Positions 54,058 through 63,738 are shown, counted from the first letter of the stretch. The stretch: DNA of 64,000 nucleotides from Opitutales bacterium (GCA_021772515.1 JAJFLU010000022.1:160308-224307), one strand, 5' to 3'. The notes: a model not told the origin generated them from the sequence alone. Numbers and translations are program-made.

Positions 54058-55578
54058 ATGGTCGCAACCGCACCCGCCGAATTTGAAACTGTTGAACTCA
54101 GCCAAAAGGCAAAGGATTTTCTTGCTTCCCCCAAAAAAATGCTCCTCAACGGGCAATGGGTGGATTCCGCCTCCGGCAAAACTTTTCCCGTTTACAACCC
54201 CGCCACCGGCGAGATTATCGCCCAAGTTGCCGAGGGAGACAAGGAGGACATCGACCGGGCCGTAAAAATCGCCCGTGACACCTTTGATAACAGCGGTTGG
54301 CGATGGATGAAACCCTCCGAGCGGGGGCGCATTATCTGGCGCATCGGGGACCTCATTCTCGAAAACCTCGAAGAACTGGCTGAACTGGAATCCCTCGACA
54401 ATGGCAAACCCATAGCGGTCGCCCGAGCCGCCGATGTGCCCCTGGCGGCAGACCTTTTTCAATACATGGCCGGTTGGGCCACCAAGATCGAAGGCACGAC
54501 CATACCGATTTCCGTCATCTACGCCCCCGGCGCTCGTTTTCACGCCTACACCAAACGCGAGCCCATCGGTGTCGTCGGCCAGATAATCCCCTGGAATTTT
54601 CCTCTGCTGATGGCTGCCTGGAAACTCGGCCCCGCCCTCGCCACGGGCAATTGCGTGATCCTCAAACCTGCCGAGCAGACGCCCCTTTCCGCGCTCAGGC
54701 TGGGCGAGCTAATGGCGGAAGCCGGGCTGCCCGACGGCGTGGTGAGCATTGTTCCCGGTTACGGAGAGACGGCTGGCGCGGCCCTCACCGCTCACAATGA
54801 TGTGGACAAAGTGGCTTTCACCGGCTCCACCGAGGTCGGGAAATTAATTGTTCAAGCCGCTGCTGGAAATCTCAAAAAACTCACCCTCGAACTCGGCGGA
54901 AAATCGCCAAATGTGATGTACAAGGACGTCTCCGACCTCGAAACCGCCATCGATGGAGCCGCCAATGCCATTTTCTTCAACCAGGGGCAATGCTGCTGCG
55001 CCGGTTCCCGTTTATTTGTCGAAGAAGATATTTACGATGAAGTCATTGCCGGTATTAGCGCGCGGGCAAACAAGATCAAAATGGGCCCCGGACTCAGCCC
55101 CGAGACCGAGATGGGGCCATTGGTATCCGAGGAACAGTTGGAGCGGGTGACAGGATTTCTCGATTCCGGCTACAAAGATGGCGCCTGTATGGCCTCGGGT
55201 GGAAAACGGCTGGGCGATAAAGGCTATTTTGTGGCCCCGACCGTTATTACCCAATCGCGGCCAGACATGAAAGTGGTGCGCGAGGAAATCTTTGGCCCGG
55301 TTGTCGTGGCGGAGCCATTTAAGTCCGCCGATGATATTCTTCCGCTTGCCAATGACTCCGAATACGGGCTTGCCGCCGCCGTATGGACGAAAGATATTGC
55401 CAAAGCCCACCGCACGGCGGAACTTTTAAAAGCCGGCACGGTCTGGATTAACTGCTACAACATTTTCGACTCGGCGCTGCCCTTTGGAGGTTACAAACAA
55501 TCCGGGTGGGGTCGGGAAATGGGCAAAGAAGTACTCGACAATTACACTGAAACCAAGGCTGTTTGCGTAGCCCTCTAG
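54058..55578 (+). CDS. NAD(P)-dependent aldehyde dehydrogenase
   Basis: VVGQIIPWNFPLLMAAWKLGPAL, TLELGGKSPNV, NQGQCCCAGSRLFV; start MVATAPAEFETVEL preferred. Confidence 0.94.
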   Translation: MVATAPAEFETVELSQKAKDFLASPKKMLLNGQWVDSASGKTFPVYNPATGEIIAQVAEGDKEDIDRAVKIARDTFDNSGWRWMKPSERGRIIWRIGDLILENLEELAELESLDNGKPIAVARAADVPLAADLFQYMAGWATKIEGTTIPISVIYAPGARFHAYTKREPIGVVGQIIPWNFPLLMAAWKLGPALATGNCVILKPAEQTPLSALRLGELMAEAGLPDGVVSIVPGYGETAGAALTAHNDVDKVAFTGSTEVGKLIVQAAAGNLKKLTLELGGKSPNVMYKDVSDLETAIDGAANAIFFNQGQCCCAGSRLFVEEDIYDEVIAGISARANKIKMGPGLSPETEMGPLVSEEQLERVTGFLDSGYKDGACMASGGKRLGDKGYFVAPTVITQSRPDMKVVREEIFGPVVVAEPFKSADDILPLANDSEYGLAAAVWTKDIAKAHRTAELLKAGTVWINCYNIFDSALPFGGYKQSGWGREMGKEVLDNYTETKAVCVAL

Positions 55579-55805
55579 TCAGGGCAAAGCACCAATAATT
55601 TCATACACAAAGCAGTATTCGACGAATTTAACCGCCTGTCGCGGTTGAAAATTTGACGATATCGAGTTTACTGTAGGAAACAGCCGAAAACTCCAGAAAA
55701 TATCTACCGAGCTTAATTTTAGGATTGCCAGCCGTCCACTAAACAAGGATAGCACTCACTCGCATCGACTTTTTCTGAGAAAAACACCACACTCGACAAA
55801 CAATT

Positions 55806-55882
55806 TTGAACACCAAATGAAGGTTCAACCGCAGATCCAGGTTTATTCGCCATTGTACTGGACTGTATTTTTCACAATGGCG
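55806..55882 (+). promoter_or_regulatory. Structured leader of RRM gene 1
   Basis: TTGAAC-N11-GTTCAA (55806-55828) and CGCCATTGT-N17-ACAATGGCG (55848-55882), both present in the paralog leader. Confidence 0.55.
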
Positions 55883-55902
55883 TGCAACAAATAGTTATAA
55901 AA

Positions 55903-56190
55903 ATGGATATATATGTAGGAAATCTGCCATACGATGTAGATGAGCAAACGTTGAATTCAATGTTCTCTGAGCATGGCAAAGTAGATAATGTTAAGATAGT
56001 AATGGACCGCTATACGGGACAATCCAAAGGTTTTGGATTTGTTTCAATGGATGACTGGAAAGAAGCCCAGAATGCGATCAAAGCCATTGATGGTGAATCA
56101 CTTGAGGGACGTCCTTTAAAGGTCAATCAGGCAAAACCAAGAGAAGACCGACCCCCTCGCAGGGACGATTTTAAAAAGAAAAGGTATTAA
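55903..56190 (+). CDS. RRM-type RNA-binding protein (copy 1)
   Basis: [52 protein letters not shown]2 (IYVGNL) and RNP1 (KGFGFVSM). Confidence 0.95.
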   Translation: MDIYVGNLPYDVDEQTLNSMFSEHGKVDNVKIVMDRYTGQSKGFGFVSMDDWKEAQNAIKAIDGESLEGRPLKVNQAKPREDRPPRRDDFKKKRY

Positions 56191-56215
56191 TCTTAAAACC
56201 TGATAAAACAAAGAA

Positions 56216-56250
56216 GCCAGTCTGCGTTTTATTCGCATACGGGCTTTTTT
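56216..56250 (+). terminator. Rho-independent terminator after RRM copy 1
   Basis: GCCAGTCTGCG ... CGCATACGGGC followed by TTTTTT. Confidence 0.7.
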
Positions 56251-56319
56251 GTGTATTGGTCTTATTAAGATTGCCAGTTGTCCGAAAAACAAGGATAGCA
56301 CTCACTCGCACAAACAATT

Positions 56320-56396
56320 TTGAACACGAAATGAACGTTCAATCGCAGATCCGGGTTTATTCGCCATTGTACTGGACTGTATTTTTCACAATGGCG
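56320..56396 (+). promoter_or_regulatory. Structured leader of RRM gene 2
   Basis: TTGAAC-N11-GTTCAA (56320-56342) and CGCCATTGT-N17-ACAATGGCG (56362-56396). Confidence 0.55.
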
Positions 56397-56416
56397 TGCA
56401 ACAAATAGTTATAAAA

Positions 56417-56704
56417 ATGGATATATATGTAGGAAATCTGCCATACGATGTAGATGAGCAAACGTTGGATTCAATGTTCTCAGAGCATGGCAAAGTAGAT
56501 AATGTTAAGATAATAATGGACCGCGACACGGGACGATCCAAAGGATTTGGATTTGTTTCTATGAATGACGGGGATGAAGCTAACAGTGCGATCAAAGCCA
56601 TTGATGGTGAATCACTTGAAGGACGGCCATTAAAAGTTAATCAAGCAAAACCAAGAGAAGACCGACCCCCTCGCAGGGATAATTTTAGAAAAAATAGGTA
56701 CTAA
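56417..56704 (+). CDS. RRM-type RNA-binding protein (copy 2)
   Basis: Paralog of copy 1 ([49 protein letters not shown]). Confidence 0.95.
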   Translation: MDIYVGNLPYDVDEQTLDSMFSEHGKVDNVKIIMDRDTGRSKGFGFVSMNDGDEANSAIKAIDGESLEGRPLKVNQAKPREDRPPRRDNFRKNRY

Positions 56705-56730
56705 TCTTAAAACCTTAAAAAACGAAGAAA

Positions 56731-56764
56731 CCTGTCTGTACATAAGGTGCAGACAGGCTTTTTT
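56731..56764 (+). terminator. Rho-independent terminator after RRM copy 2
   Basis: CCTGTCTG ... CAGACAGG followed by CTTTTTT. Confidence 0.88.
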
Positions 56765-56865
56765 GTGTACGGATTTCCAAACAGCTTTCAGAGCATCTTG
56801 ATGGGCATTGACCCGAATGGGGTCGAGAGCCTACGATTTGCTCTTGATTATGCTGAAATTGCAGA

Positions 56866-57630
56866 ATGAAACAGATAATAAAAATTTTGCTGAAAAAGCT
56901 GAATTATGAGATTCGAAGGATTCCAGAGGGTCAAATTTGCATTCCGGGATCCGCCTCGCGTCCTATTTCAAACATAGAAAGCTTTCTGGAAGATTTGAGG
57001 GCTCGGGGGTTTTCACCCGAAGGCATTATCGATATCGGCGCCAATCAAGGGCATTGGACCCGCCTCGCCCTTTCGGTGTACCCGGAAACGCCTGTAATCA
57101 TGGTTGAGCCACAGGATGAAATGGAAGAATTGTTAAGGGAACTCGTTGCCGAGCATCCCAATTGCCAATATATAAAGGCTGGAGCGGGCAAAGAAAATGG
57201 TGAATTGGTCCAAACGATATGGGAAGATTTGGCCGGATCCTCCTTTCTTCCCCAAGTCGAGTCAAAAAAAATTGATTCAGGGGAGCAGCGAAGAACCAGG
57301 ATAGTCGCCGTTGACGATATTTTGAGTCGTTTGGACGAGTTTAAGCCAGATATCGTTAAGCTGGATATTCAAGGGTTTGAGTTGGAAGCGCTTTCGGGGG
57401 CAGAGACGCTATTTGGCAAAACGGAGGTGTTTATTCTGGAAACCTCACTGTTTTCTTTCATGCCAAATCAACCCCTGACCAGAGAGGTGATATCCTTCTT
57501 GGCAGAGAAACAATATGAAATCTATGACATCACGGAATTCCTGAGACGCCCATCGGATGGCGCGTTGGGCTCGATTGACTTTGCTTTTGTAAAAAGAGAA
57601 GGAATTTTTCGGCAAAATTCATTATGGTAG
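56866..57630 (+). CDS. FkbM-family methyltransferase
   Basis: FSPEGIIDIGANQGHWTRLALSVYPETPVIMVEPQ...PDIVKLDIQGFELEALSGAE. Confidence 0.88.
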   Translation: MKQIIKILLKKLNYEIRRIPEGQICIPGSASRPISNIESFLEDLRARGFSPEGIIDIGANQGHWTRLALSVYPETPVIMVEPQDEMEELLRELVAEHPNCQYIKAGAGKENGELVQTIWEDLAGSSFLPQVESKKIDSGEQRRTRIVAVDDILSRLDEFKPDIVKLDIQGFELEALSGAETLFGKTEVFILETSLFSFMPNQPLTREVISFLAEKQYEIYDITEFLRRPSDGALGSIDFAFVKREGIFRQNSLW

Positions 57631-57707
57631 GCGGTTTGGATTTGTCCCGTATATAAGTAGGTTCTATTTCACTTGCCTTTCGGGCCGGTGTTTGCCGCCT
57701 TTATTTC

Positions 57708-58490
57708 ATGGAGATTATTTTTATGGGAACCGGCACCTCGCAGGGCGTTCCCATGATCGCCCATGATGCGCCCGATCTCGATCTCGATAACCCGAAAAAC
57801 TGGCGTACCCGGCCCAGTATTCATGTGGTCATGGATGGCTGCCATATACAGGTCGATGCCGGCCAGGAGTTTCGTATTCAATGCCTTCGCGAAAATATCC
57901 GGCAGGTAGACCTTTTCATTTTAACCCATCGCCACGCCGACCATATTATGGGGATGGATGATCTGCGCCGTTTTTGCACCTTACGCGAATCCCCGGCGCT
58001 CCCCGTTTACAGTACTCCCGATGGGCTCGAGTGCATCCAGAGTATTTTCCCCTATGCCGCCAATCGCGAGAAACCGGTTTCCCGTTATTATCCCGCATTT
58101 CAACTGAACGAGATGCCGCCGATCCTTGATCTGGAGGCGGGGCAAATTTACTCGACCCTTCTGCCCCACGGACCGGTGGAGACATTGGGGTTGGTTTTCG
58201 TCGAGCGAAGCACGGGAAAAAAGGCGGTTTATTTCACCGATTGCAAAGAGGTAAGCCCGGAACAGCGTGAGATGGCGAGGGGGGCCGAGGTAGTCATCCT
58301 CGATGCCCTTCAGCAGAGAAAACACCCCACTCACATGTCAATCGACGAAGCCATAGAGACCGCTCAGGATATCGGCGCCGGGCAATCTTTTTTCACCCAC
58401 ATGGCCTTTTTGGTGGACCATGAAACCGTTGATCGCGAACTGCCCGAGGGCATTTCCCTCGCCTACGACGGGCTACGCCTACAACTGTAA
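57708..58490 (+). CDS. PhnP-like metallo-beta-lactamase-fold hydrolase
   Basis: MEIIFMGTGTSQGVPMI, ILTHRHADHIMGMDDLR (HxHxDH). Confidence 0.88.
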   Translation: MEIIFMGTGTSQGVPMIAHDAPDLDLDNPKNWRTRPSIHVVMDGCHIQVDAGQEFRIQCLRENIRQVDLFILTHRHADHIMGMDDLRRFCTLRESPALPVYSTPDGLECIQSIFPYAANREKPVSRYYPAFQLNEMPPILDLEAGQIYSTLLPHGPVETLGLVFVERSTGKKAVYFTDCKEVSPEQREMARGAEVVILDALQQRKHPTHMSIDEAIETAQDIGAGQSFFTHMAFLVDHETVDRELPEGISLAYDGLRLQL

Positions 58491-58520
58491 TGTAATTTAC
58501 AAGCAGCGATGTTTTTTTTG

Positions 58521-59561
58521 CTATTGGTTGGCGGCTTTGGCCGAAGGGGTTCGCGGGGCATCCTGCTCCTCCCCACTGGAAGGTTCCTCGAAAACTCCGA
58601 AAGCGCGGTACTTGTTGTAGCGATTGGATTTGAGGGCCTTGGGGGAAAATGCTTTTAGCTCCTTCAGATGTCGAGAAATCGCCTCGCGGACACTTTCGCT
58701 TGTCTGGTCGGGGCTGCAATGGGCGCCGCCGAAAGGTTCCGCTATAATCTCGTCTGCCACCCCCAATCTAAAAAGGTCCTGCGCGCTGATTTTCATCGCC
58801 TCCGCCGCTTTTGAGGCATGTGCCCTGTCTTTCCAGAGAATTGCCGCCGAGGCCTCCGGGGAGGCCACCGAGTAATAGGCGAACTGGAGTATGAGAATGC
58901 GATCGGCTACCCCGATGCCGATGGCCCCGCCCGAGCCGCCTTCCCCGATCACCAACGAGATTACAGGGATGGGTAATTGGCTCATTTCAAACAAATTTGC
59001 GGCAATTGCCTCCGCTACGTGGCATTCCTCGGCCTTGATTCCCGGATAGGCCCCCGGAGTATCGATAAAGGTGATCAATGGCATTTTATACCTTCCGGCC
59101 ATCTGCATGAGGCGGTTTGCCTTACGGTAGCCCTCAGGTTGAGGCATTCCGAAGTTTCTCAGCAAATTTTCCTTCGTTCCGCGACCCTTCTGCTGGGCCA
59201 GGAGCATGACCGCTTTTCCCTCAAAAAAGGCTGTGCCGCCGATTAAGGCCTGGTCATCGCCCATTCGCCGATCTCCATGCAGCTCCTGAAAATCATCGAA
59301 AATGGCATGGATATAATCGAGAGAGTAGGGCCGCAGGGGATGCCTCGCCAACTGGACTTTTTGCCAGGTTGTGAGATTGGCGTAAATTTCCCGGCGGGTG
59401 GCCTCAAACTTTTTTTCGATGGCCTTAATCTCCGCTTTTACATCCAGTTTATGTTTTTGGGATGTACTTTGGAGAATCCTGAGCTGCTCCTCGAGATCAC
59501 GCAGAGGCTTCTCAAACTCAAGTGTGTATTGCGGTTTATCCATTTTCATTATTGAGGTCAA
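58521..59561 (-). CDS. accA: Acetyl-CoA carboxylase carboxyltransferase alpha subunit
   Basis: YTLEFEKPLRDLEEQLRIL...LITFIDTPGAYPGIKAEE...VIGEGGSGGAIGIGVADRILIL. Confidence 0.96.
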   Translation of the reverse strand: MTSIMKMDKPQYTLEFEKPLRDLEEQLRILQSTSQKHKLDVKAEIKAIEKKFEATRREIYANLTTWQKVQLARHPLRPYSLDYIHAIFDDFQELHGDRRMGDDQALIGGTAFFEGKAVMLLAQQKGRGTKENLLRNFGMPQPEGYRKANRLMQMAGRYKMPLITFIDTPGAYPGIKAEECHVAEAIAANLFEMSQLPIPVISLVIGEGGSGGAIGIGVADRILILQFAYYSVASPEASAAILWKDRAHASKAAEAMKISAQDLFRLGVADEIIAEPFGGAHCSPDQTSESVREAISRHLKELKAFSPKALKSNRYNKYRAFGVFEEPSSGEEQDAPRTPSAKAANQ

Positions 59562-59607
59562 TATGCAGCCGGAAAGCTTGCCTGTCGTTGACTCGGGTGA
59601 ATGGCGC

Positions 59608-59973
59608 CTATGAAGGTTGTTCGTTTGCTTGAGAAGGAGGGCTTTTAATTTCCTCTTTCCAACTCAATGTGCGGGCATTGGCCCCATATTTTTCAGCGTT
59701 TTCCTTATTTCCTCGTTCCATCCAGATTCTGGATAAGCTTGTATGGATATGTATATCCTGAGGGCATATGGCAAGAGCTTTTTCAGCCGCGTCCAAGGCA
59801 TCATCGAGCAACCGCACGGAGAAACACACCTCGGCCAAGGCATGCCAGGCGGCAAATGATTGCGGGTCCAGGCGGACGGCCTTCCTGAGCTTTTCCAAGG
59901 CGGTATCGTTATCGCCCAAGGTAAACTCCAGAGTCGCTTCCTCGACCATTATTTGAACAGGATTTCGGCTCAT
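59608..59973 (-). CDS. Small TPR-repeat protein
   Basis: DNDTALEKLRKAVRLDPQSFAAWHALAEVCFSVRLLDDALDAAEKALAICPQDIHIHTSLSRIWMERGN. Confidence 0.8.
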   Translation of the reverse strand: MSRNPVQIMVEEATLEFTLGDNDTALEKLRKAVRLDPQSFAAWHALAEVCFSVRLLDDALDAAEKALAICPQDIHIHTSLSRIWMERGNKENAEKYGANARTLSWKEEIKSPPSQANEQPS

Positions 59974-60125
59974 TTTAGCAAATTGGCCAAACAATACCCC
60001 AAGACGATGGCGGGGCAACTTTTATTCTCCCCAAATTCTCCAGGGAAACGACTCCCTGCGGGTGGGTTGAAGGTTTTATCTATTTAAACCAACTAGCCAA
60101 CCGACTAACTGCCTTGTCGCAGCGA

Positions 60126-60323
60126 TCAGGCGCACTTTCCGGTCTCATGCAAATGGCCGGAAAAATATTCGGCATAGGCGCTTTTGAACCAGTAATCGGC
60201 CACCTCTTCATTGGTCAAGCGAACACGCATCTTGCGTTGGAGTTTGCGACGCAGGGACCGGATCGCCTCAATCTGTCTGCTTTTTGACATGCTTTGATTG
60301 TCTTCGAGGGGTCGATAGTCCAT
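60126..60323 (-). CDS. Small basic hypothetical protein
   Basis: 65-aa ORF MDYRPLEDNQSMSKSRQIEAIRSLRRKLQRKMRVRLTNEEVADYWFKSAYAEYF...; basic helix. Confidence 0.45.
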   Translation of the reverse strand: MDYRPLEDNQSMSKSRQIEAIRSLRRKLQRKMRVRLTNEEVADYWFKSAYAEYFSGHLHETGKCA

Positions 60324-60509
60324 AATTGATCCGGGTTTACTGATTAAAGGTGTGCTTCGGTATTATATATGTCGCATGAAGGCCGAAATGCTTAAAACTT
60401 TGTTCGTATTTTACAAAATTTTTACAATTGGGTTTCGGGTATGAGCCCAATTTTCCAATTGGTAACCTTGGCTCAAGCCCATGGGGCGTCGGGCGGTAAT
60501 CCTCGCTCG

Positions 60510-62009
60510 CTATTTCTTCTGCGACTTGATGAATTGGTGGACCGCCTGTGGGCTGATTCCGAGCAGCCGAGCGGCTTCGCTTTGATTTCCATCGGATTTT
60601 TCCAGCGCCTCTCGTATAAGCCGTTTTCGGAGGGAACCGAGATAGCTTTCCATGGAAAACCCCTCGCTGACAACCGGAGATTCCCCGTCCTGCTGCCGAT
60701 ATTTTTGCGTTTCGTTGCCACCGTATTCAAGGTCCTCAGGTTCCAGCACGGGTTTGCGGGTAAGCATGGCAGCCCTTTCGATGACATTCTGCAAATCTCG
60801 AATATTTCCCGGCCAGGGTCGTTGTTGCAGGTATTCGAGACTCTCTGGTGAAAGTCGTTTGGGAGATTTCAGGGAAACATTGATACGTTCGAGAATGTGC
60901 ACGGCGATTTTTGAAATATCACTGCGGCGTTCACTCAGGGCAGGGAGCCAGATTTCACCCACCAGAAGGCGGTAGTAAAGATCCTCACGGAAATTGCCCT
61001 GAGCCACCTGCTGCTCCAAATCCCGGTTAGTGGAGGCAACTATGCGAACATTCACTTTTATCGACCGAGGAGAACCGAGGGGATCAATTACCCCATCCTC
61101 GATTACGCGTAGTAATTTTGCCTGGATTTTCAAAGAAAGTTCACCCATCTCGTCAAGTAGCAGGGTGCCCCCATCGGCCAGTTCAAATTTACCTTTCTGC
61201 CGCATGATCGCCCCGGTGAAGGCCCCCTTTTGGTGCCCAAATAAAATGCTCTCGGCGAGGGTTTCCGGTATCGCTGCGCAATTGACTGTGACCAGGTGCT
61301 TATCGGACCGCTCGCTCATGCGGTGTATGAATCGCGCGAGGACATCCTTGCCCGTGCCGGTGGCGCCCTGAATGAGAACCGGTGATGAATGCCCGGCCAG
61401 AGTCGCCGCAATTTCCAGCGCTTTGCGAAATCGTGGATGTACGCCAACGCAGCCAATCTCACGGGCCGCATCCTCCAGAAAAGGCTCATCGGGTTCCGCC
61501 AAAATTGAAGAGTTGAGACTTTTGCGGGGTGAGTTAAATAATTTTTTGGAAGAGTTGATGTTAAAAACAGATGGGGTGTCGTGTGTTAGGTGATGCCAAG
61601 AGTGGGTGTAGAGCAATTCAGCCGAAAAATGGCCTTTTCTGACCAAAGCCAGCCAGGCGACCTGCATTTGGGCCGTCCCTGAGGCTACTCCAATAAAATA
61701 TTCATCGTTGGATTTTCTTTTTTCGATTTCACGGGCAAGAACCTTAAGATAACGCAATATTTGTGCCAAATTTGTAAAATCGGAGATCGGCAAATATTCA
61801 ATCTCCACTTGTATGTCGGGGTAAATCCTTTCGATTGCCAGTCGAGTTTTCGTGGCGGAAATCGCCACTTCGGGTATTTCAACGAGGATGACGCGATCCA
61901 TTTTTTTTGCCAAAAGCAAAGTGAGAATGGGCCCGGGGTGTTCAGTTCCGTCAATAACACCCACTGAATAGGGATCATAATAGCAGGCAAATGTAATTAG
62001 CGTATTCAT
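60510..62009 (-). CDS. Sigma-54-dependent activator with CARF/RtcR-like N-terminal sensor domain
   Basis: N-terminus ends ...NDEYFIGVASGTAQMQVAWLALVRKGHFSAELLYTHS, similar in pattern to the RtcR sensor domain (ITTGTHVAQICWFLLAEARYLPARL from memory); central AAA+ (GATGTGKDVLARFIH, GAFTGA); C-terminal Fis HTH (NQSEAARLLGISPQAVHQFI). Confidence 0.8.
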   Translation of the reverse strand: MNTLITFACYYDPYSVGVIDGTEHPGPILTLLLAKKMDRVILVEIPEVAISATKTRLAIERIYPDIQVEIEYLPISDFTNLAQILRYLKVLAREIEKRKSNDEYFIGVASGTAQMQVAWLALVRKGHFSAELLYTHSWHHLTHDTPSVFNINSSKKLFNSPRKSLNSSILAEPDEPFLEDAAREIGCVGVHPRFRKALEIAATLAGHSSPVLIQGATGTGKDVLARFIHRMSERSDKHLVTVNCAAIPETLAESILFGHQKGAFTGAIMRQKGKFELADGGTLLLDEMGELSLKIQAKLLRVIEDGVIDPLGSPRSIKVNVRIVASTNRDLEQQVAQGNFREDLYYRLLVGEIWLPALSERRSDISKIAVHILERINVSLKSPKRLSPESLEYLQQRPWPGNIRDLQNVIERAAMLTRKPVLEPEDLEYGGNETQKYRQQDGESPVVSEGFSMESYLGSLRKRLIREALEKSDGNQSEAARLLGISPQAVHQFIKSQKK

Positions 62010-62212
62010 TTTCCGCAGTGACTTTTTAAATGAAAATTTAAAATTATGTCAATGTAGATTTAAACATTCCTAATTTTCATCCTCATATTCGGTAACGATT
62101 TTGAAATCATCTTGCACGGAAAGAATGTAAAATGTCTCAAATGGAAGAGCAAGTGGGGATTTTTTCAAAACAACCTCTGTTTCTGGCATGAACCTCAATT
62201 AACTACAGTTAT

Positions 62213-62228
62213 TGGCACGGCAATTGCA
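62213..62228 (+). promoter_or_regulatory. Perfect-consensus sigma-54 promoter
   Basis: TGGCACGGCAATTGCA = TGGCAC-N5-TTGCA exactly; in the intergenic region divergent from a sigma-54 activator gene. Confidence 0.85.
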
Positions 62229-62301
62229 ATAGGTTATCCAACGCTTGACTAATTTTGGCCGTCGATGTGAACCCACTGACCATAGATACTAACTTTTATT
62301 G

Positions 62302-62382
62302 TGAACCGCAGGTTATGGAGAGGGGCGCAGATTTCACACCCCCCCCATTTTTCTGCGCTTGTCTGTGTAGCCTGCGGGTTCA
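62302..62382 (+). repeat. Palindromic leader element / possible structured RNA
   Basis: Outer stem TGAACCGCAGG (62302-62312) / CCTGCGGGTTCA (62371-62382) with one bulge; inner perfect stem GCGCAGA (62325-62331) / TCTGCGC (62352-62358). Confidence 0.6.
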
Positions 62383-62421
62383 TGAATTTTTGGAGAAAAA
62401 AGGTAAAGTGGTGAATTTGAT

Positions 62422-63738
62422 ATGATTGTCTGGTATCATTTTGTCATCGGGTTTTTTGGGTTCACTCTATCGTGGATACTGCTTGGTTCTCACTGCCGCA
62501 CAACCATTGGAGAAAATGATTATTCGGCCTTTCGGTGGATGGGTTATTTTGGTGGATTTCAGGGCGTAAGCCACTGGCTAACTCTGGTCTGCTACTATTA
62601 TCACTACGGGGCGGGAGACTGGAATCACAATTTGCAATATATGGCGGAAATTGTATCGATCGTATGCCTCATCGAGGCGGCGAGAAAAAAATACAATTGC
62701 GGGGCGAATCGACAAGTGTCCTGGTGGATATCAGCAACTGTGGGCGCCTTGCTGCCATTGAGTTTTTTGCTGAGTTCCTCATTGCAGGTAACTCTTATGC
62801 AAATATTGGGCGGTGTCGGTGGCTTCGCTATGCTTTGTGCGATACTGATCAGCGAGAAAATCAATATTGATAAAGATAATTTCTCCACCGGCAGGGTTAA
62901 AATCCATAACGCTCTGATAGCTATTTCCGTTTTGGTTATGGTTTCCTATCTACTTTCCGCATACTGGGAGCAATTCCATGCGAATACGTTAGGTCTCCTC
63001 TGGGAGGGAGCCCCGTTTACCGCTTCGGCCCTTATCGCAATTTTAGCAATTAGCGTTCTGTGGAGCATCCCCCAAAAAGAAATGTGCAGGTCTTATGCTG
63101 ATTTGCATGGTTTACGCTCTCTGGCGCCGGGGACTTGGTATATGCCGGCCATACTCGTGGTTTTTGCGGTAATCGCCCTCATAGTTGTGGGAAATGAGAG
63201 CCCTGATATCAGCAAATATCAGCAGTATCATAATTCCGCTAGCAGGTTTGAAAATTATGCAACAAGTAACGGGGTGTTTTCCATAACCCAATTCGCAGCC
63301 ATTGGAATATTTGGATTTACGCTACTGCAATGCCTGAAAATCGATGCCAACCGGAGACTTGCTCTATGGAGTCGCGCCGCCATAAGACAATATGGTCGCA
63401 GGTTTTTAAAACGCTCAAACTCCCTGTATGTGATTCTGGATAGTCGAGGAAAAATTCTACTGATTAACGAAAAGGGACTCAAGGAATTTCAGCTTCCAAA
63501 GGCGGAAATACTCGGTATGCCCTTCCCTGGTTTATGGCAAGGGGAAGGGCATGCCAAAATAGCCGGCTTGGTAAATCTCTCCCTGCGCGGAAAATGGGCG
63601 AAGCAATTATTAAATCTGCCCCGCAATCAAAACTCCTCATCGAGATTTGCCTTCTCATTTCTACCCATAAAAAATACCACCGGTGATATCTGGCACGTAG
63701 TAATTCGAGGCCAACCGACGCGTATGGCACTAACGTAA
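62422..63738 (+). CDS. Multi-TM membrane sensor with C-terminal PAS-like domain and no visible output domain
   Basis: Seven or eight hydrophobic segments, then SNSLYVILDSRGKILLINEKGLKEFQLPKAEILGMPFPGLW (PAS-like); ORF ends without kinase, GGDEF or HTH. Confidence 0.65.
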   Translation: MIVWYHFVIGFFGFTLSWILLGSHCRTTIGENDYSAFRWMGYFGGFQGVSHWLTLVCYYYHYGAGDWNHNLQYMAEIVSIVCLIEAARKKYNCGANRQVSWWISATVGALLPLSFLLSSSLQVTLMQILGGVGGFAMLCAILISEKINIDKDNFSTGRVKIHNALIAISVLVMVSYLLSAYWEQFHANTLGLLWEGAPFTASALIAILAISVLWSIPQKEMCRSYADLHGLRSLAPGTWYMPAILVVFAVIALIVVGNESPDISKYQQYHNSASRFENYATSNGVFSITQFAAIGIFGFTLLQCLKIDANRRLALWSRAAIRQYGRRFLKRSNSLYVILDSRGKILLINEKGLKEFQLPKAEILGMPFPGLWQGEGHAKIAGLVNLSLRGKWAKQLLNLPRNQNSSSRFAFSFLPIKNTTGDIWHVVIRGQPTRMALT

